Part shown: positions 21,641 through 31,520 of the stretch, one piece after another | Layout of the letters: each line of letters starts with the position of its first letter | Numbering within the stretch: the stretch's first letter is position 1 | The notes under the pieces: generated by a model | What the model saw: only the letters and a program-made list of their open reading frames with translations | Told to the model about the DNA's origin: nothing | The model's database searches: none | Made by a program: the position numbers and the translations under genes | Origin: Malurus cyaneus samueli | Lineage: Eukaryota; Chordata; Aves; Passeriformes; Maluridae | Assembly (NCBI GenBank): GCA_009741485.1 | Contig: CM019228.1 | Location: 13,632,721 to 13,696,720, forward strand | Direction of reading: 5' to 3' | DNA: 64,000 bases

Positions 21641-22390
21641 TTCCTCAGATCTTCCTGGTGGCTTCTTCTGCCAGCCATGGAATAAACACCCAGAAAATAC
21701 AAATTTTTGATCCTGATCTGCCAAACTCCCCCTTCCCTGCCCGCAGGGCTCGGTGGCTGACTCCATTTGTGATCAGGAATAATTCCTTCCTCCCGAACAA
21801 ACATTCTGCCTCTCTCTCCTGTTGACATCTCTGCTGTTCCCTCTCCCCTTGAGAAGTTCCCACTCTCCGAGCAAGGAGTTCCACAGTTAATTATCAGTCG
21901 GAAAAACCAATTACAATTAAACAAACAAAAGCCAGGCCCTGCTTCTGCCCCATCCTCTTCTTCCATCTCGTCTTGATAAATGTCAACAAAGTTTAATTCT
22001 GAACAAGCAGAGTCAAGATTCCAAGTACACCCAATTGTCCTCGGGTTTGCTCAAGATGATGTTCCCAGATTCCATCTCCGTGAAAATCTTGGTGCTGTTT
22101 CCTAAATTTCCACTCATCTTTTGCTGTTCCTCCTCTCTCCTTATCCTGCTTTTTGGAAGTTCCCTTCCTAGCAGGATCCAAGATGAGGTTGCCTCATTTG
22201 GAGGTTGTCCTTGTCAAAGCCCTGGGGTTTTTGAGTTGTTTTTTTTTAGGCCACAACTTCCAGTGGCACCAAAACAATGACCCAGACCATGGGAAACAAG
22301 GAGCCTCAGGAGATCATTTCACCTCCCCTGGAGCTGAGGCACAGCCAGGGATCAACCCTTATGAGATGGATTGATAAGGCTGCCTCCTGC
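21641..22390. other. Unique non-coding stretch
   Basis: No gene or repeat is recognised. Clustered ATTA homeodomain-core words (CAGTTAATTATCAG, CCAATTACAATTAAAC) lie at 21885-21930. Confidence 0.5.
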
Positions 22391-22448
22391 AGTGGTCCCC
22401 ATGAAATTGTCCCCATGTAATTGTCCCCATGTAATTATCCCCATTTAG
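22391..22448. repeat. 14-bp tandem repeat, about 4 copies
   Basis: CCCCATGTAATTGT-like units with variants at each end. Confidence 0.8.
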
Positions 22449-23004
22449 TAGCCCCTGTGCTTCTCTCTCTTGACAGGCTGAAGGTTTATCCTTATTTTAT
22501 CACTGAAATACCTTTTATTGGTCATTTTCGCCTCTTTCACCCTGCACAAGGTTTAGATCTAGTTGTTATTCCTCTCTTTCCAATTGTGTTTATGTTTCCC
22601 TCACTTCTTTTTTTTTTTGGAAGTGAAAATTCACCAATTCCTCTCACTTATGGATTTCTCCCCATGGAACCTCTTTTCCTGATTTTCCTCCAGGATCCCA
22701 TGGACATTAAAGTCCACAGACAGGAAAAGCCATGACATTAAGCTGTTGAGTTCCCATCCTTTCATGTCTCCTGCTCTCCATTCCAAGCTCAGATTCCGGT
22801 TTGTGGCTGCTCTTCATCTGCTTATCCTCAGGAATTGGGGTGCCAGGACATGGGGAATGGCTTCAGGCTGACAGAGGACAGCTTTAGGTGGGATCTGCTC
22901 TCCATTTTCCATCTCCCAGCTGCTGTTCCCATGCTCAGCCCTGGTGGCAGCTGGACACAGAGCTGGGAGCGATGGCAGAAATGGGGATGGAGATTGTGAG
23001 AGCT
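22449..23004. other. Unique non-coding stretch
   Basis: No gene is recognised. A 104-codon hydrophobic frame (22421-22735) has no recognisable motif. Confidence 0.5.
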
Positions 23005-23410
23005 GGGTAAGGCTCTGAGAAAGTTTGGATTGTCCAGCCTGGAAAAGGGAAGTTCCAAGGTGACCTCATTGTGACATTCCAGGACCTGAAGGGGTAACAA
23101 GAAACATGGAGAGGGACTTTGGACAATGATCTGGAGGGCCAGGACACATGGAATGGCTTCCCAGTGCCAGAGGGCAGGGATGGATGGGATATTGAGGAGG
23201 AATTGTTCCCTGGGAGGGTGGGGAGGGGCTGGAATGGAATTCCCAGAGAAGCTGTGGCTGCTCCTGGATCCCTGGCAGTGTCCAAGGCCAGGCTGGACAT
23301 TGGGGCTGGGAGCAGCCTGGGACAGTGGGAGGTGTCCCTGCCATGGCAGGGGTGGGATGGGATGGACTTTAGGCTCTTTTTGAACCCAAACCCCAATTTT
23401 GGGATTGTCC
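23005..23410 (+). mobile_element. CR1 LINE 3' portion
   Basis: TTGGATTGTCCAGCCTGG, CTTCCCAGTGCCAGAGGGCA, TGTTCCCTGGGAGGGTGGGG, CTGGATCCCTGGCAGTGTCC and GGTGTCCCTGCCATGGCAGG are collinear with CR1. The 3' end is diverged (CTCTTTTTGAACCCAAACCC). Confidence 0.9.
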
Positions 23411-24210
23411 TTCACAAAGGCACATTGTGAGCTCATGCCTGACTCTGAGTTTGGCTGCACTGCCCAGACTCTTCCCCATCTGATTTCTCCTCCATCCACC
23501 CCAGCAGAGGAATCTCAGCTCCAGCAATGACATTTGTGGCAGCCCCGTGGGTTTCCCATTGCTCTCCCCGTGCAGTGAGGCTGAGCTGCTCCAGGGGGGC
23601 TGTGCTGGAACCGAGCGGGAGCTGGAGCAGGATTCACCTCACACTTTACAAATACAGGAATTTTCCTGGGAGCTGTCTCAGCTACAGCCCCATTTGAGCG
23701 GGGCATCCCCCCTCAAAGGGCAGGGAACTCATCCTGAGGCAGGAATGAGCACATTGGGCATGGCAGATGGAGAGAAAAATTCCCAAAGCAGCTCTGCTGG
23801 CGAAGGGAGCCTCACCTGCCTGGAGCCCAACAAATGGGGCTGCTCACCTTCATCTTGGTGGAATTGGATTGGATTTATTCTGGGTCACACCTCCCATTCA
23901 TCGGGGTCGTGTTCAGCCCTGATCCCACCCTCCAGAGCGCTCGGAAATCTTCCAAGGGGTTTTTGCCTCAGAACCCCTGGAACATTCCTGTTCTCTCCCT
24001 TTGGAGCTGTTGAGAGAGGCTGGGAGTGAAATCCATGGAAAGCTGAGGAGCCATAGCAGAGACAGCAGCAAAAGCAGTTGTGCAAATGCCATTTTTATGG
24101 GAATTTTGGGCACATCAACAAGGGACTGAGGCCATCAATCTCTAGCCAGAGCAGACAGGACACACTTTGGGCTGAGCTTGAAAGGTGTCCTGAAAGAACA
24201 GGGGCAGACG
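23411..24210. other. Unique non-coding stretch
   Basis: No gene or repeat is recognised. Confidence 0.55.
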
Positions 24211-24632
24211 TGGCATCCCAGGGGGACAGGGGGGTTCCCAGAGATGAAGGGCAGAGGGAGCCCCAAAGATGTGGGACAGAGGGGTCCCCAAAGATGTGGG
24301 ACAGGAATGCCCCCAAAGATGTAGGACAGGGGGCCTCCAGGAAGGCAGCGGTGTCTGCAGAGATGTAGGAGAGGGGGGGGCCCCAAAGATGTGGGACAGG
24401 GGTGTCTCCAAAGATGTGGGACAGCAGTGTCCCCAAACGTGTAGAATAGGGGTGTTCCCAAAGATGTGGGACAGGGGTGTCCTCAAAGATGTAGGACAGG
24501 GCTGTCCATAAAGCTGTAGGACAGGGGGATCCCCAAAGATATAGGACAGAGGAGTCCCCAGAGATAAGGGCAGGGGTTCCCTAAAGATGTAGGACAGAGA
24601 TGTCCCCAGGGATGTAGGACAGACCCCAGGGT
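24211..24632. repeat. 25-bp minisatellite
   Basis: About 16 units of CCCCAAAGATGTGGGACAGG plus GGTGT, with one disrupted unit around 24330-24380. A 197-codon antisense frame over the array is a by-product. Confidence 0.92.
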
Positions 24633-25485
24633 GAGGCCACCAGCTCCAGAGGTTTTGGGGGAATGTGTCAGGTGTGGCTCTTCCCACACACAACTCTGCA
24701 GCTCCTTCCCAGGCTGATTTTTCCAAGAACTCCATTTCCTTAAGAGCAAAGGAAGGAAATTGGATGGATTACCAAACACAAGGGTTTTGGAACCTGCAAG
24801 CAGGCAGGAGGTGACAAAGCTCCACCCCCTCCCTAAAATCAGAATATTCCAGGCTCCAGGGAATTGCAGCTGCTCATGCCTCTGGGATCAATATCCCAAT
24901 CTTCTGTTGTCCCACTTATTATGGAAAAATCCACAGGCATTTCCTGCTCCTACTCCTGTGTCTCTCAACTTCCTGGGATCGGTCATTCTGTGCTATCAAC
25001 CCAACTTGGTACATCACCTTGAGTCACCCGAGCAGCAAAATTATTCATTTAATTAAATGAACTTTGAAAGCAACAAAATCCTGTCTCACAGGGCAGAAAA
25101 TCCCAGAGAATGGTCCCTAATCCAACCTTCCCAGAGGCTTTTCCTTCTGCTTTTGAGGCTTGATCAGGAGAGGCAGATCCTGGTGGATCCTTCCAGTATC
25201 CAACACCTCCTTCCCACAGAGGTGACTTTTCCACCAGGATCAGGAGCTTTTTTCCCAGGATAACATTCCCAGAAAACTCCATCCCAGCCCCCACCCCACC
25301 TGGCAGCTGAGATGACGCAGAGGGAGCTGGAGAAACCCCAGGAAAAGCAGCGAAATCCATGGAAAATCACCAAAGGTCGGGATGTGATTCCTCTCCCAGG
25401 ACTGAGGGAGCTCAATTCCTTAATTCCAGACTCAGCAGCCCCAAAAACCCCTTTTACATCCCAAATTTTTGCCCCAATCTCTCCT
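24633..25485. other. Unique non-coding stretch
   Basis: No gene or repeat is recognised. Confidence 0.55.
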
Positions 25486-25628
25486 GAAGAGAAGAGGGCT
25501 CCTCTTGGAGCTGCTTTTCCTGAATCCCCCTCTTCTCTTGGAGCTGCTTTTCCTGACATTCCTGCTCCTCTTGCAGCTGTTTTCCTGACATCCTTGCTCT
25601 TCTTGGAGCTGCTTTTACTGAATTCCTG
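25486..25628. repeat. Four-copy tandem repeat, about 33 bp
   Basis: TCTTGGAGCTGCTTTTCCTG recurs four times with variable linkers (GAATCCCC, GACATTCCTGC, GACATCCTTGC). Confidence 0.8.
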
Positions 25629-26284
25629 AACCTAAAATGCTGGGACAAGGAGCAAAGGGATCAAAGGAAGGTACAAACTGTGTTGTTCAGCCTAACACCC
25701 TCAGCAGCTCAGAGGTACTCACAGACCCCTTTGAAAATTGGATTTTCTTTTGTTCTCATGGGATAAATGGCAGAAAAGCAGGAAGAAAACACCCTGGAAA
25801 CCTCTGACTGAAATCCCAGATTTCCTGGGATCTCCTCTCTCTGGGAAAAGATCAAAGCAAAGTGAGGGAAAATCCTGGAAGGATTCCTGCTGGAATAAAA
25901 CCAGGGAACTTCCCGTACAAAAGGGACACATTCCATGAAAAATCATGGTTCTACTGGATACTTGCATCCCTTAGGGATTTTTATGATTTTATAGGATTAA
26001 AAGCAAACCTGATGGGGCTCTAAAGATAGGGTGGTTGGGTTGGAAGAGATCCTGCCTTGGCTTGGAGTTTATGTGGAAGCAGAAGGTGCAGGATCCACAG
26101 GTAGTAAATCAAACAAAGGTAGAACAGCTGGAGAATCCACGAATATTTCACAGAATTATTCCTTGGGAAATATTTGTTAGGAGAATTTGCATGGTGGGTA
26201 ATGAGCTGATGAAACAAAGATCATTCCAGGGTGATCCATTCAAAATCCATAGGTGTGGATCGTAAGAAACGGACAGGCAGGAGC
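25629..26284. other. Unique non-coding stretch
   Basis: Nothing is recognised. Confidence 0.55.
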
Positions 26285-26372
26285 CTTTCCTTTCCTTTCC
26301 TTTCCTTTCCTTTCCTTTCCTTTCCTTTCCTTTCCTTTCCTTTCCTTTCCTTTCCTTTCCTTTCCTTTCCTT
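26285..26372. repeat. (TTTCC)n microsatellite
   Basis: A pure TTTCC run of about 17 units, then TTTTTCTTCCC. It has no visible interruptions, so it is probably length-polymorphic. Confidence 0.97.
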
Positions 26373-27267
26373 TTTCTTCCCTTCCCAAGCAAGGGAAATG
26401 CTCATTTTAAAAAGGATATGAAAGGAACTGAATGTGAAAATCCAGTGGAAAAAAGCCAAAAGGCAGCCAGGACCTGGATTTTATTCCAAAGGTGCTTCCA
26501 CCTCGGGGAGTAATCGGAGGAATGGTTGCTGGGAGGTGTTTTCCATCCTGTGCATGGAGCTGCTTCTGCACAGGAATCTTCCAGGACCTCTGGGCTCAAA
26601 CTCCGCAATTTTCTGTTCATATTTAATAATTCCTGTTGCAGATGCACAGCCAGACAATAAATGACATTTTAGCATTAAAAATCAGCTTTTGTCCCTTTTA
26701 TCTCCCCAATAAATAACTCTTAAATCAGTCTTGAACACCTCAGAGCAGTAAAAGACCCCAAATATCTGCAAAATAATTTGTTCTAACAAGGTTGTGGAAA
26801 GGAAAATAAAACATTTGCAGCTCTTGCAGGTGAGGGGCACAGGTCCTGTGAAACGATGGGATTTGGGATTATTGTCACTCACTTTCTGTTTGGATGGGTT
26901 TCCTGGAGCCAAGGCATGGCCAGAGGATGGAAGAGGAGGGACACAGCTCTGATGTGTCCCTGTAGGATGCAGGGATTTGCAGGAGGGACCTATGGAAGGT
27001 TGTCCTTGTACCAAATGAATATTTGAATGGATGTCTCACCCATGGCTTCATTTATTTTTTGGAATTTCCCATTTAATTTTAGCCTCTGCAGCCTCCAGTG
27101 ATGGAGATTCTATGGTTTATCTTCCTGTGGTTTTAAATGTCCCCCCAACACCCCACCTGCTGTCTCATCTCCAGTTTCCCCCTTTATCCCTGCTCCCGAA
27201 TCTGCATTTTCCCCCTCTCACATCCTTTATTTCCGTATGGAAATTCTCTCCTGTTCCTCATTCCAGA
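26373..27267. other. Unique stretch with a CNE-like core
   Basis: No gene is recognised. Positions about 26595-26825 are AT-rich and complex (CATATTTAATAATTCCTGTT, GACAATAAATGACATTTTAG, CAAATATCTGCAAAATAATT), unlike their flanks. Confidence 0.4.
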
Positions 27268-27715
27268 CTTCTGACCCCACACACTGAACCTTTCCTAAAC
27301 CCTGAACCTTTCCCAATCCCTGAACCATTTCCCAACACCCGAACCATTCCCTACCCCCAAACCATTCCCAACCCCTGAACCTTTCCCAATCCCTGAACCT
27401 TTCCCAATCCCTGAACCATTCCCAATCCCTGAACCATTCCCAGTTCCTGACCCTTTCCCAATCCCTGAATCTTCCCCAATCTCTGAACCATTCCCAACAC
27501 CTGAACTATTCCCAACCCCTGAACCATTCCCACATGCTGAACCATTCCCGATTCCTGAACCATTCCTAAACCTTGAACCATTACCAACCCCTGAACCTTT
27601 CCCTACCCTTGAACCTTTCCCAACCCCTGAACCATTTCCCTACCCCTGAACCATTACCAACCTCCCAACCATTCCCAACCCCTGAACTTTTCCCAAACCC
27701 TGAATCCTCCCCAGT
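27268..27715. repeat. 18-bp minisatellite
   Basis: About 24 units of AACCATTCCCAACCCCTG with T/C variation. 18 bp is six codons, so several frames stay open with a six-residue period. Confidence 0.93.
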
Positions 27716-28309
27716 CCCACTCCAGCCATTCCCAGGGGATGGGCAGTGTTCAGGACATGGGGATTTACCCGCTGCCTTCACTCTGGCCCTTTTTCCTTTC
27801 CTCAGCCCATTCCAGCACCCATTTCCATCCCCCCTGAGTTGAAATTTTCAACACCATCTGTTCCCAAACGCGGAATCTCGTTGGATCCCCTGACTCCAGG
27901 AATATTCTCTGCACAGTAACAGTGAGCTCCAGCCCCTCAGCAGGGATTGAAATGTGGGGCCCTGCTCTTTCTGTGGCAGAATTCCCAGTTTCTCTGCACC
28001 AAATCCCAGCTGGCATTTCCCCATCCAGTCCCTGGTGGCAGATGGAACCGGGTTGAGTTTTCCAACTCTGCAACACTTGAGGCCGTTCAGCGTTGGAATC
28101 TCACCATTCATGGGATTTCCAGGTCCTCTACAAGAGTCCTCTCAGGATCAGGAATTTTCTCTTTCCTTAAGCTCCCATTTGTGGCAGGATCAGCCACTTT
28201 ATCCTGAGGTTGTTCCAGGATCCCTCCTGGAAGAGCTGTGGGAATCCAAGGATGGAGCAGGACTTAGGCATTTTTCAAAATGATCTTTTCAAAGCAAACT
28301 TTGGTTTCG
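27716..28309. other. Unique non-coding stretch
   Basis: Nothing is recognised. Confidence 0.55.
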
Positions 28310-28550
28310 TCGGTTTCAAAAGGCCTGGAGGGACAGAGCATGGGGAATGGCCTTGAATGGAGAGAGAGTGGGGTCAGATGGGAATTTGGGAAGGGATTCC
28401 TCCCTGGGAGGGTGGAGAGGGACTGGGATGGAATTCCCAGAGAAGCTGTGGCTGCCCCTGGATCCCTGGCAGTGTCCAAGGCCAGGCTGGACATTGGGGC
28501 TGGGAGCACCCTGGGATCATGGAAGGTGTCCCTGTCATGGCAGGGTTTGA
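28310..28550 (+). mobile_element. CR1 LINE 3' end, tail lost
   Basis: GGCCTGGAGGGACAGAGCAT, ATTTGGGAAGGGATTCCTCC, GAGAAGCTGTGGCTGCCCCT, GGACATTGGGGCTGGGAGCA and GGTGTCCCTGTCATGGCAGG are collinear with CR1. The terminal octamer tail is not recognisable. Confidence 0.88.
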
Positions 28551-29328
28551 CTTTCCAATATCCAACATCAACCTTTGTCTCCTTTTCTCCAGGATTATTT
28601 CGTCCTTGGATTCTGAATTGATCCAGTTCTAATTAAAGTTGATAGTTTTAGATGATTTAATTGTCGTCTGCTAAATTTTGCACCCACAAAAACAACAAAC
28701 GGAGAAAAGCAGAAAAAAAAACCCAAACCAAAATAAAACAAAAAAGAGAAACCTTCATAAATTTATTTAATTTTATTATGCATAGCATGTGCTAATTTTT
28801 TTTTAAATTAACTAATTGCCCTGCTGTTTTACTGGTGTATAGAATTCTTGTACACAGGTCTCAGATGTACATGGAAGGCCACATTTTTGTTCACCGATGT
28901 ATTTATATTCCAGTTGGGGAGACTTTCAGGGTGGTTGGTTGAAGACAACAAACAAACAAAATAGGAAAAAAAAACAAACCTGTTTTTAATTTTTCATTCT
29001 TTGCAAATACCTGCTTTGGGTTTTTTTCCTCCTTTTAGCCCAAAAAAATCAGTGAGAAGTTGGGATTTTAGTTCAGTGACACCGCACTGCTCATAAATGC
29101 TGAAAAGAGAAAAATTCGACTTTAGGCTAAAGTACGGTTTTAAACAAAGACACAAAAATTCCAGATTTGGGACATTTTAATGGCTTTATTTGTATTTTTC
29201 TGTTTTATTTTCTTCTTCAGACAGAAGTTTACAATCTGTAAGTGAATACGACTTTCAGACCTCAGACTCAGTGATTTAACTCATTTTTAAGGCATTTAAC
29301 TCCAATAATGCAGATTTTTTGCCAGCCT
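28551..29328. other. AT-rich unique block, CNE- or 3' UTR-like
   Basis: About 780 bp with no CR1 or minisatellite. It is rich in A/T runs and complex words such as GTGTATAGAATTCTTGTACA, CAGATGTACATGGAAGGCC and GATGTATTTATATTCCAGTT. The texture suggests a conserved non-coding element or a 3' UTR, but I cannot identify a gene. At 29221-29237 a 17-bp segment lies between a polypyrimidine-CAG and GTAAGTGA. Confidence 0.4.
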
Positions 29329-29984
29329 CCAGCATCCTTTAATTGAAATTATTCCTTTCCATGTGTCTGTATTCCCAAATTGTAGCTGGCTGCGGGCAGG
29401 AGGTTTTTTTGGTGTGATTGTATTCTTTCTTCCCTTAAAATTGACAAATTCCAGCTGTGTTTGTTCTTTGTCTTTCAGACACCTGTGAGCTTTGCTCTGT
29501 TATTTGGGGCTTTTTTTTTTTCATTTATTATTTCTACACTTTCATTTACTTCTGTTCTCTCTCTGTTTCTCAGTCTCCTTGCCGTCCTAAATCAAGATCT
29601 ACTGCTCTCATGGTTTGCCAGGGGAAAACCTCCCAATTTTCCTTCTCCAGGTGGCTCCCAGACACCCGTGCAGAGGATGATGTATGGAGGGAATGGGATG
29701 AGCCTGGCTTTAATGGACAATTTTTTCTCTCCAGCTCAGGGCTGGAGCAGGGCTGTCACTTTGGGGAGCACACCTGGGGCTGGCCATGCCTGAGGTGACA
29801 GTCACCGGGAGCAGCTGATTTCTGGGACTCTCAACCAATACTTTATTTTTTTGAAGATGCAGACAATCTAAAATGAGACATGTTCATCCATTTTTCAGCT
29901 GATAATTTTGGCTTTTTCTTGCACTTCTAACCAAACCCTGCGCTTTAGAGCTTGCTAAATAAAATGGGGTTTATCTTCGCTTTT

Positions 29985-30640
29985 GGGGCTCACTTGACTG
30001 ATAAACCCCAAACCTTTGTGGTTCACCTGACAGATTAACCCCAAACTTCCACTGCTCAATTGACTGACAAACCCCAAACTTCTGGGGCTCACCTGGCAGA
30101 TGAACCCCAAACCTTCGTGGCTCACCTGACTGACAAACCCCAAATTTTCATGGTTCGCTTGACTGATAAATCCCAAACCTTTGTGGTTCTCTTGACTGAC
30201 AAGCCCCAAACTTTCATGGTTCACCTGAGTGATAAACCTGAAACCTTCATGGTTCACTTGACCAACACACCCCAAACTTTTGTGGTTCAATTCACTGATA
30301 AACCCCAAACTGTTGTTCACCTGAATGATTAACCACAAACTTCCATTGCTCAATTTACTGACAAACCCCAAACATCTGGGGCTCACCTGACTGATGAACC
30401 CCAAACCTTTGTGGTTCACCTGACTGATAAACTCTAAACCTTTGTGGTTCACCTGACTGATAAACTCTAAACCTTTGGGGGTTCACCTGACTGATAAACT
30501 CCAAACCGCTGGTCTTCTGACTAATAAACCCCAAACCTTTGTGGTTTTCTTGACTGATAAACCCCAATCATTTGTGGTTCATTTGACTGATAAATCCCAA
30601 AAGTTTGGGGGTCACTTGACTGACAAACCCCAATCTCCTG
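29985..30640. repeat. 33-bp minisatellite (left arm)
   Basis: About 20 units of the form TTCACCTGACTGATAAACCC CAAACCTTTGTGG, diverging at several positions. 33 bp is 11 codons, so both strands carry open 11-residue repeats (for example HLTDKPQTFVV). I see no signal peptide, splice site or start context that would support translation. Confidence 0.93.
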
Positions 30641-30814
30641 GGAGTGTTTCCCAGTTGTCCCCTCAGCTCTGGAATGCTCCAGCCCAGGATCCCTGAGTGG
30701 GTTCTTTTTCCCAACCCCTCTTGCTCGGGACTCTCTGACCCTCCCCAGCTGTGCCCCTTTCAGAACTGCTGGAGCTCTCATGGGTTTCCTGAGCAGTGGA
30801 AATTTGCCTGCTGG

Positions 30815-30865
30815 AGAGTCCAGAGGAGGCCACGGAGCTGCTCCAGGGCTGGAGCCCCTCTGCTC
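30815..30865 (+). mobile_element. CR1 fragment cut by breakpoint
   Basis: TCCAGAGGAGGCCACGGAGC followed by TGCTCCAGGGCTGGAGCCCC is internal CR1 sequence. It stops at CTCTGCTC, where intact CR1 copies continue with TGGAGCCAGGCTGGG. Here it is followed instead by GTCACTTTCC, the spacer end. Confidence 0.75.
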
Positions 30866-31461
30866 GTCACTTTCCAAAGTTGGGAAAGTTTTGAGAAGCT
30901 GGAGTGAAAAAGGGGGAAAAAAAGGAAGGAAAGGGCAAAGAAAAAATACTGATTTCTTGGCATTCATTTGCAAAAACAAGGAAGGATAAAACTGCTGTCC
31001 CAGCCAGGGAGTTGTTGGAATTTGGGGGACACAGGCCCTTAGAAAAAGGCAGCTGGGGCTGCGAGGTGATCATGGGGTGATGGAATGGTCTGGTTTGGAA
31101 GGGACTTTAAAAATCCTCTCATTCCATGGGCAGGGACACCTCCCACTGTCCCAGGCTGCTCCCACCCCAATGTCCAGCCTGGCCTTGGGCACTGCCAGGG
31201 ATCCAGGGGCAGCCACAGCTTCTCTGGGCACCCTGTGCCAGGGCCTCCCCACCTCACAGGGAACAATTCCTTCCCAATATCCCATCCATCCCTGCCCTCT
31301 GGCACTGGGAAGCCATTCCCTGTGTCCTGTCCCTCCATCCCTTGTCCCCAGTCCCTCTCCAGCTCTCCTGGAGCCCCTTTAGGCCCCAAAGGGGCTCTGA
31401 GCTCTCCCTGGAGCCTTCTCCTCTCCAAGGTGAGCACCCCAGCTCTCCCAGCCTGGCTCCA
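30866..31461. repeat. Shared spacer, copy 1
   Basis: A roughly 596-bp segment present again, in the same orientation, at 38171-38765 in the centre of the second inverted repeat. The two copies differ only at scattered single bases and 1-2 bp gaps. It begins TCACTTTCCAAAGTTGGGAA and ends CCCAGCCTGGCT. Its second half is most of a minus-strand CR1. Confidence 0.92.
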
Positions 31462-31520
31462 GAGCAGAGGGGCTCCAGCCCTGGAGCAGCTCCGTGGCCT
31501 CCTCTGGACTCTCCAGCAGG
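31078..31520 (-). mobile_element. CR1 LINE 3' portion, continuous across junction
   Basis: Read on the minus strand, it runs collinearly from TCCAGAGGAGGCCACGGAGC through GAGCCAGGCTGGGAGAGCTG, AGAGCTCAGAGCCCC, CAGAGAAGCTGTGGCTGCCC and GGGAGGTGTCCCTGCCC to CTTCCAAACCAGACCATTCC. It crosses position 31461/31462 without a break, so that junction is the ancestral one. Confidence 0.9.

Larger units (their letters stand above)
29329..30865 (+). repeat. Inverted repeat 1, left arm
   Basis: Nearly identical, in reverse complement, to 31462-33019. One 342-bp stretch (29457-29798 against 32550-32891) translates identically, while other parts differ at a few percent with small indels. Its inner end lies inside CR1-type sequence (GGCCACGGAGCTGCTCCAGG ... 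CCTCTGCTC) and breaks off at the spacer. It holds a T-rich segment and a 33-bp minisatellite. See the inversion finding. Confidence 0.93.

Noticed and set aside
29457..29798. 113-codon frame identical in both arms
   Set aside because: Identity follows from the inverted repeat itself. The peptide is low-complexity Phe/Ser-rich at its start with no recognisable domain, and a second frame of similar length overlaps it.
29955..30452. Repeat protein with 11-residue units
   Set aside because: It is explained by the 33-bp minisatellite. Both strands stay open equally, and there is no start context, signal peptide or splice evidence.
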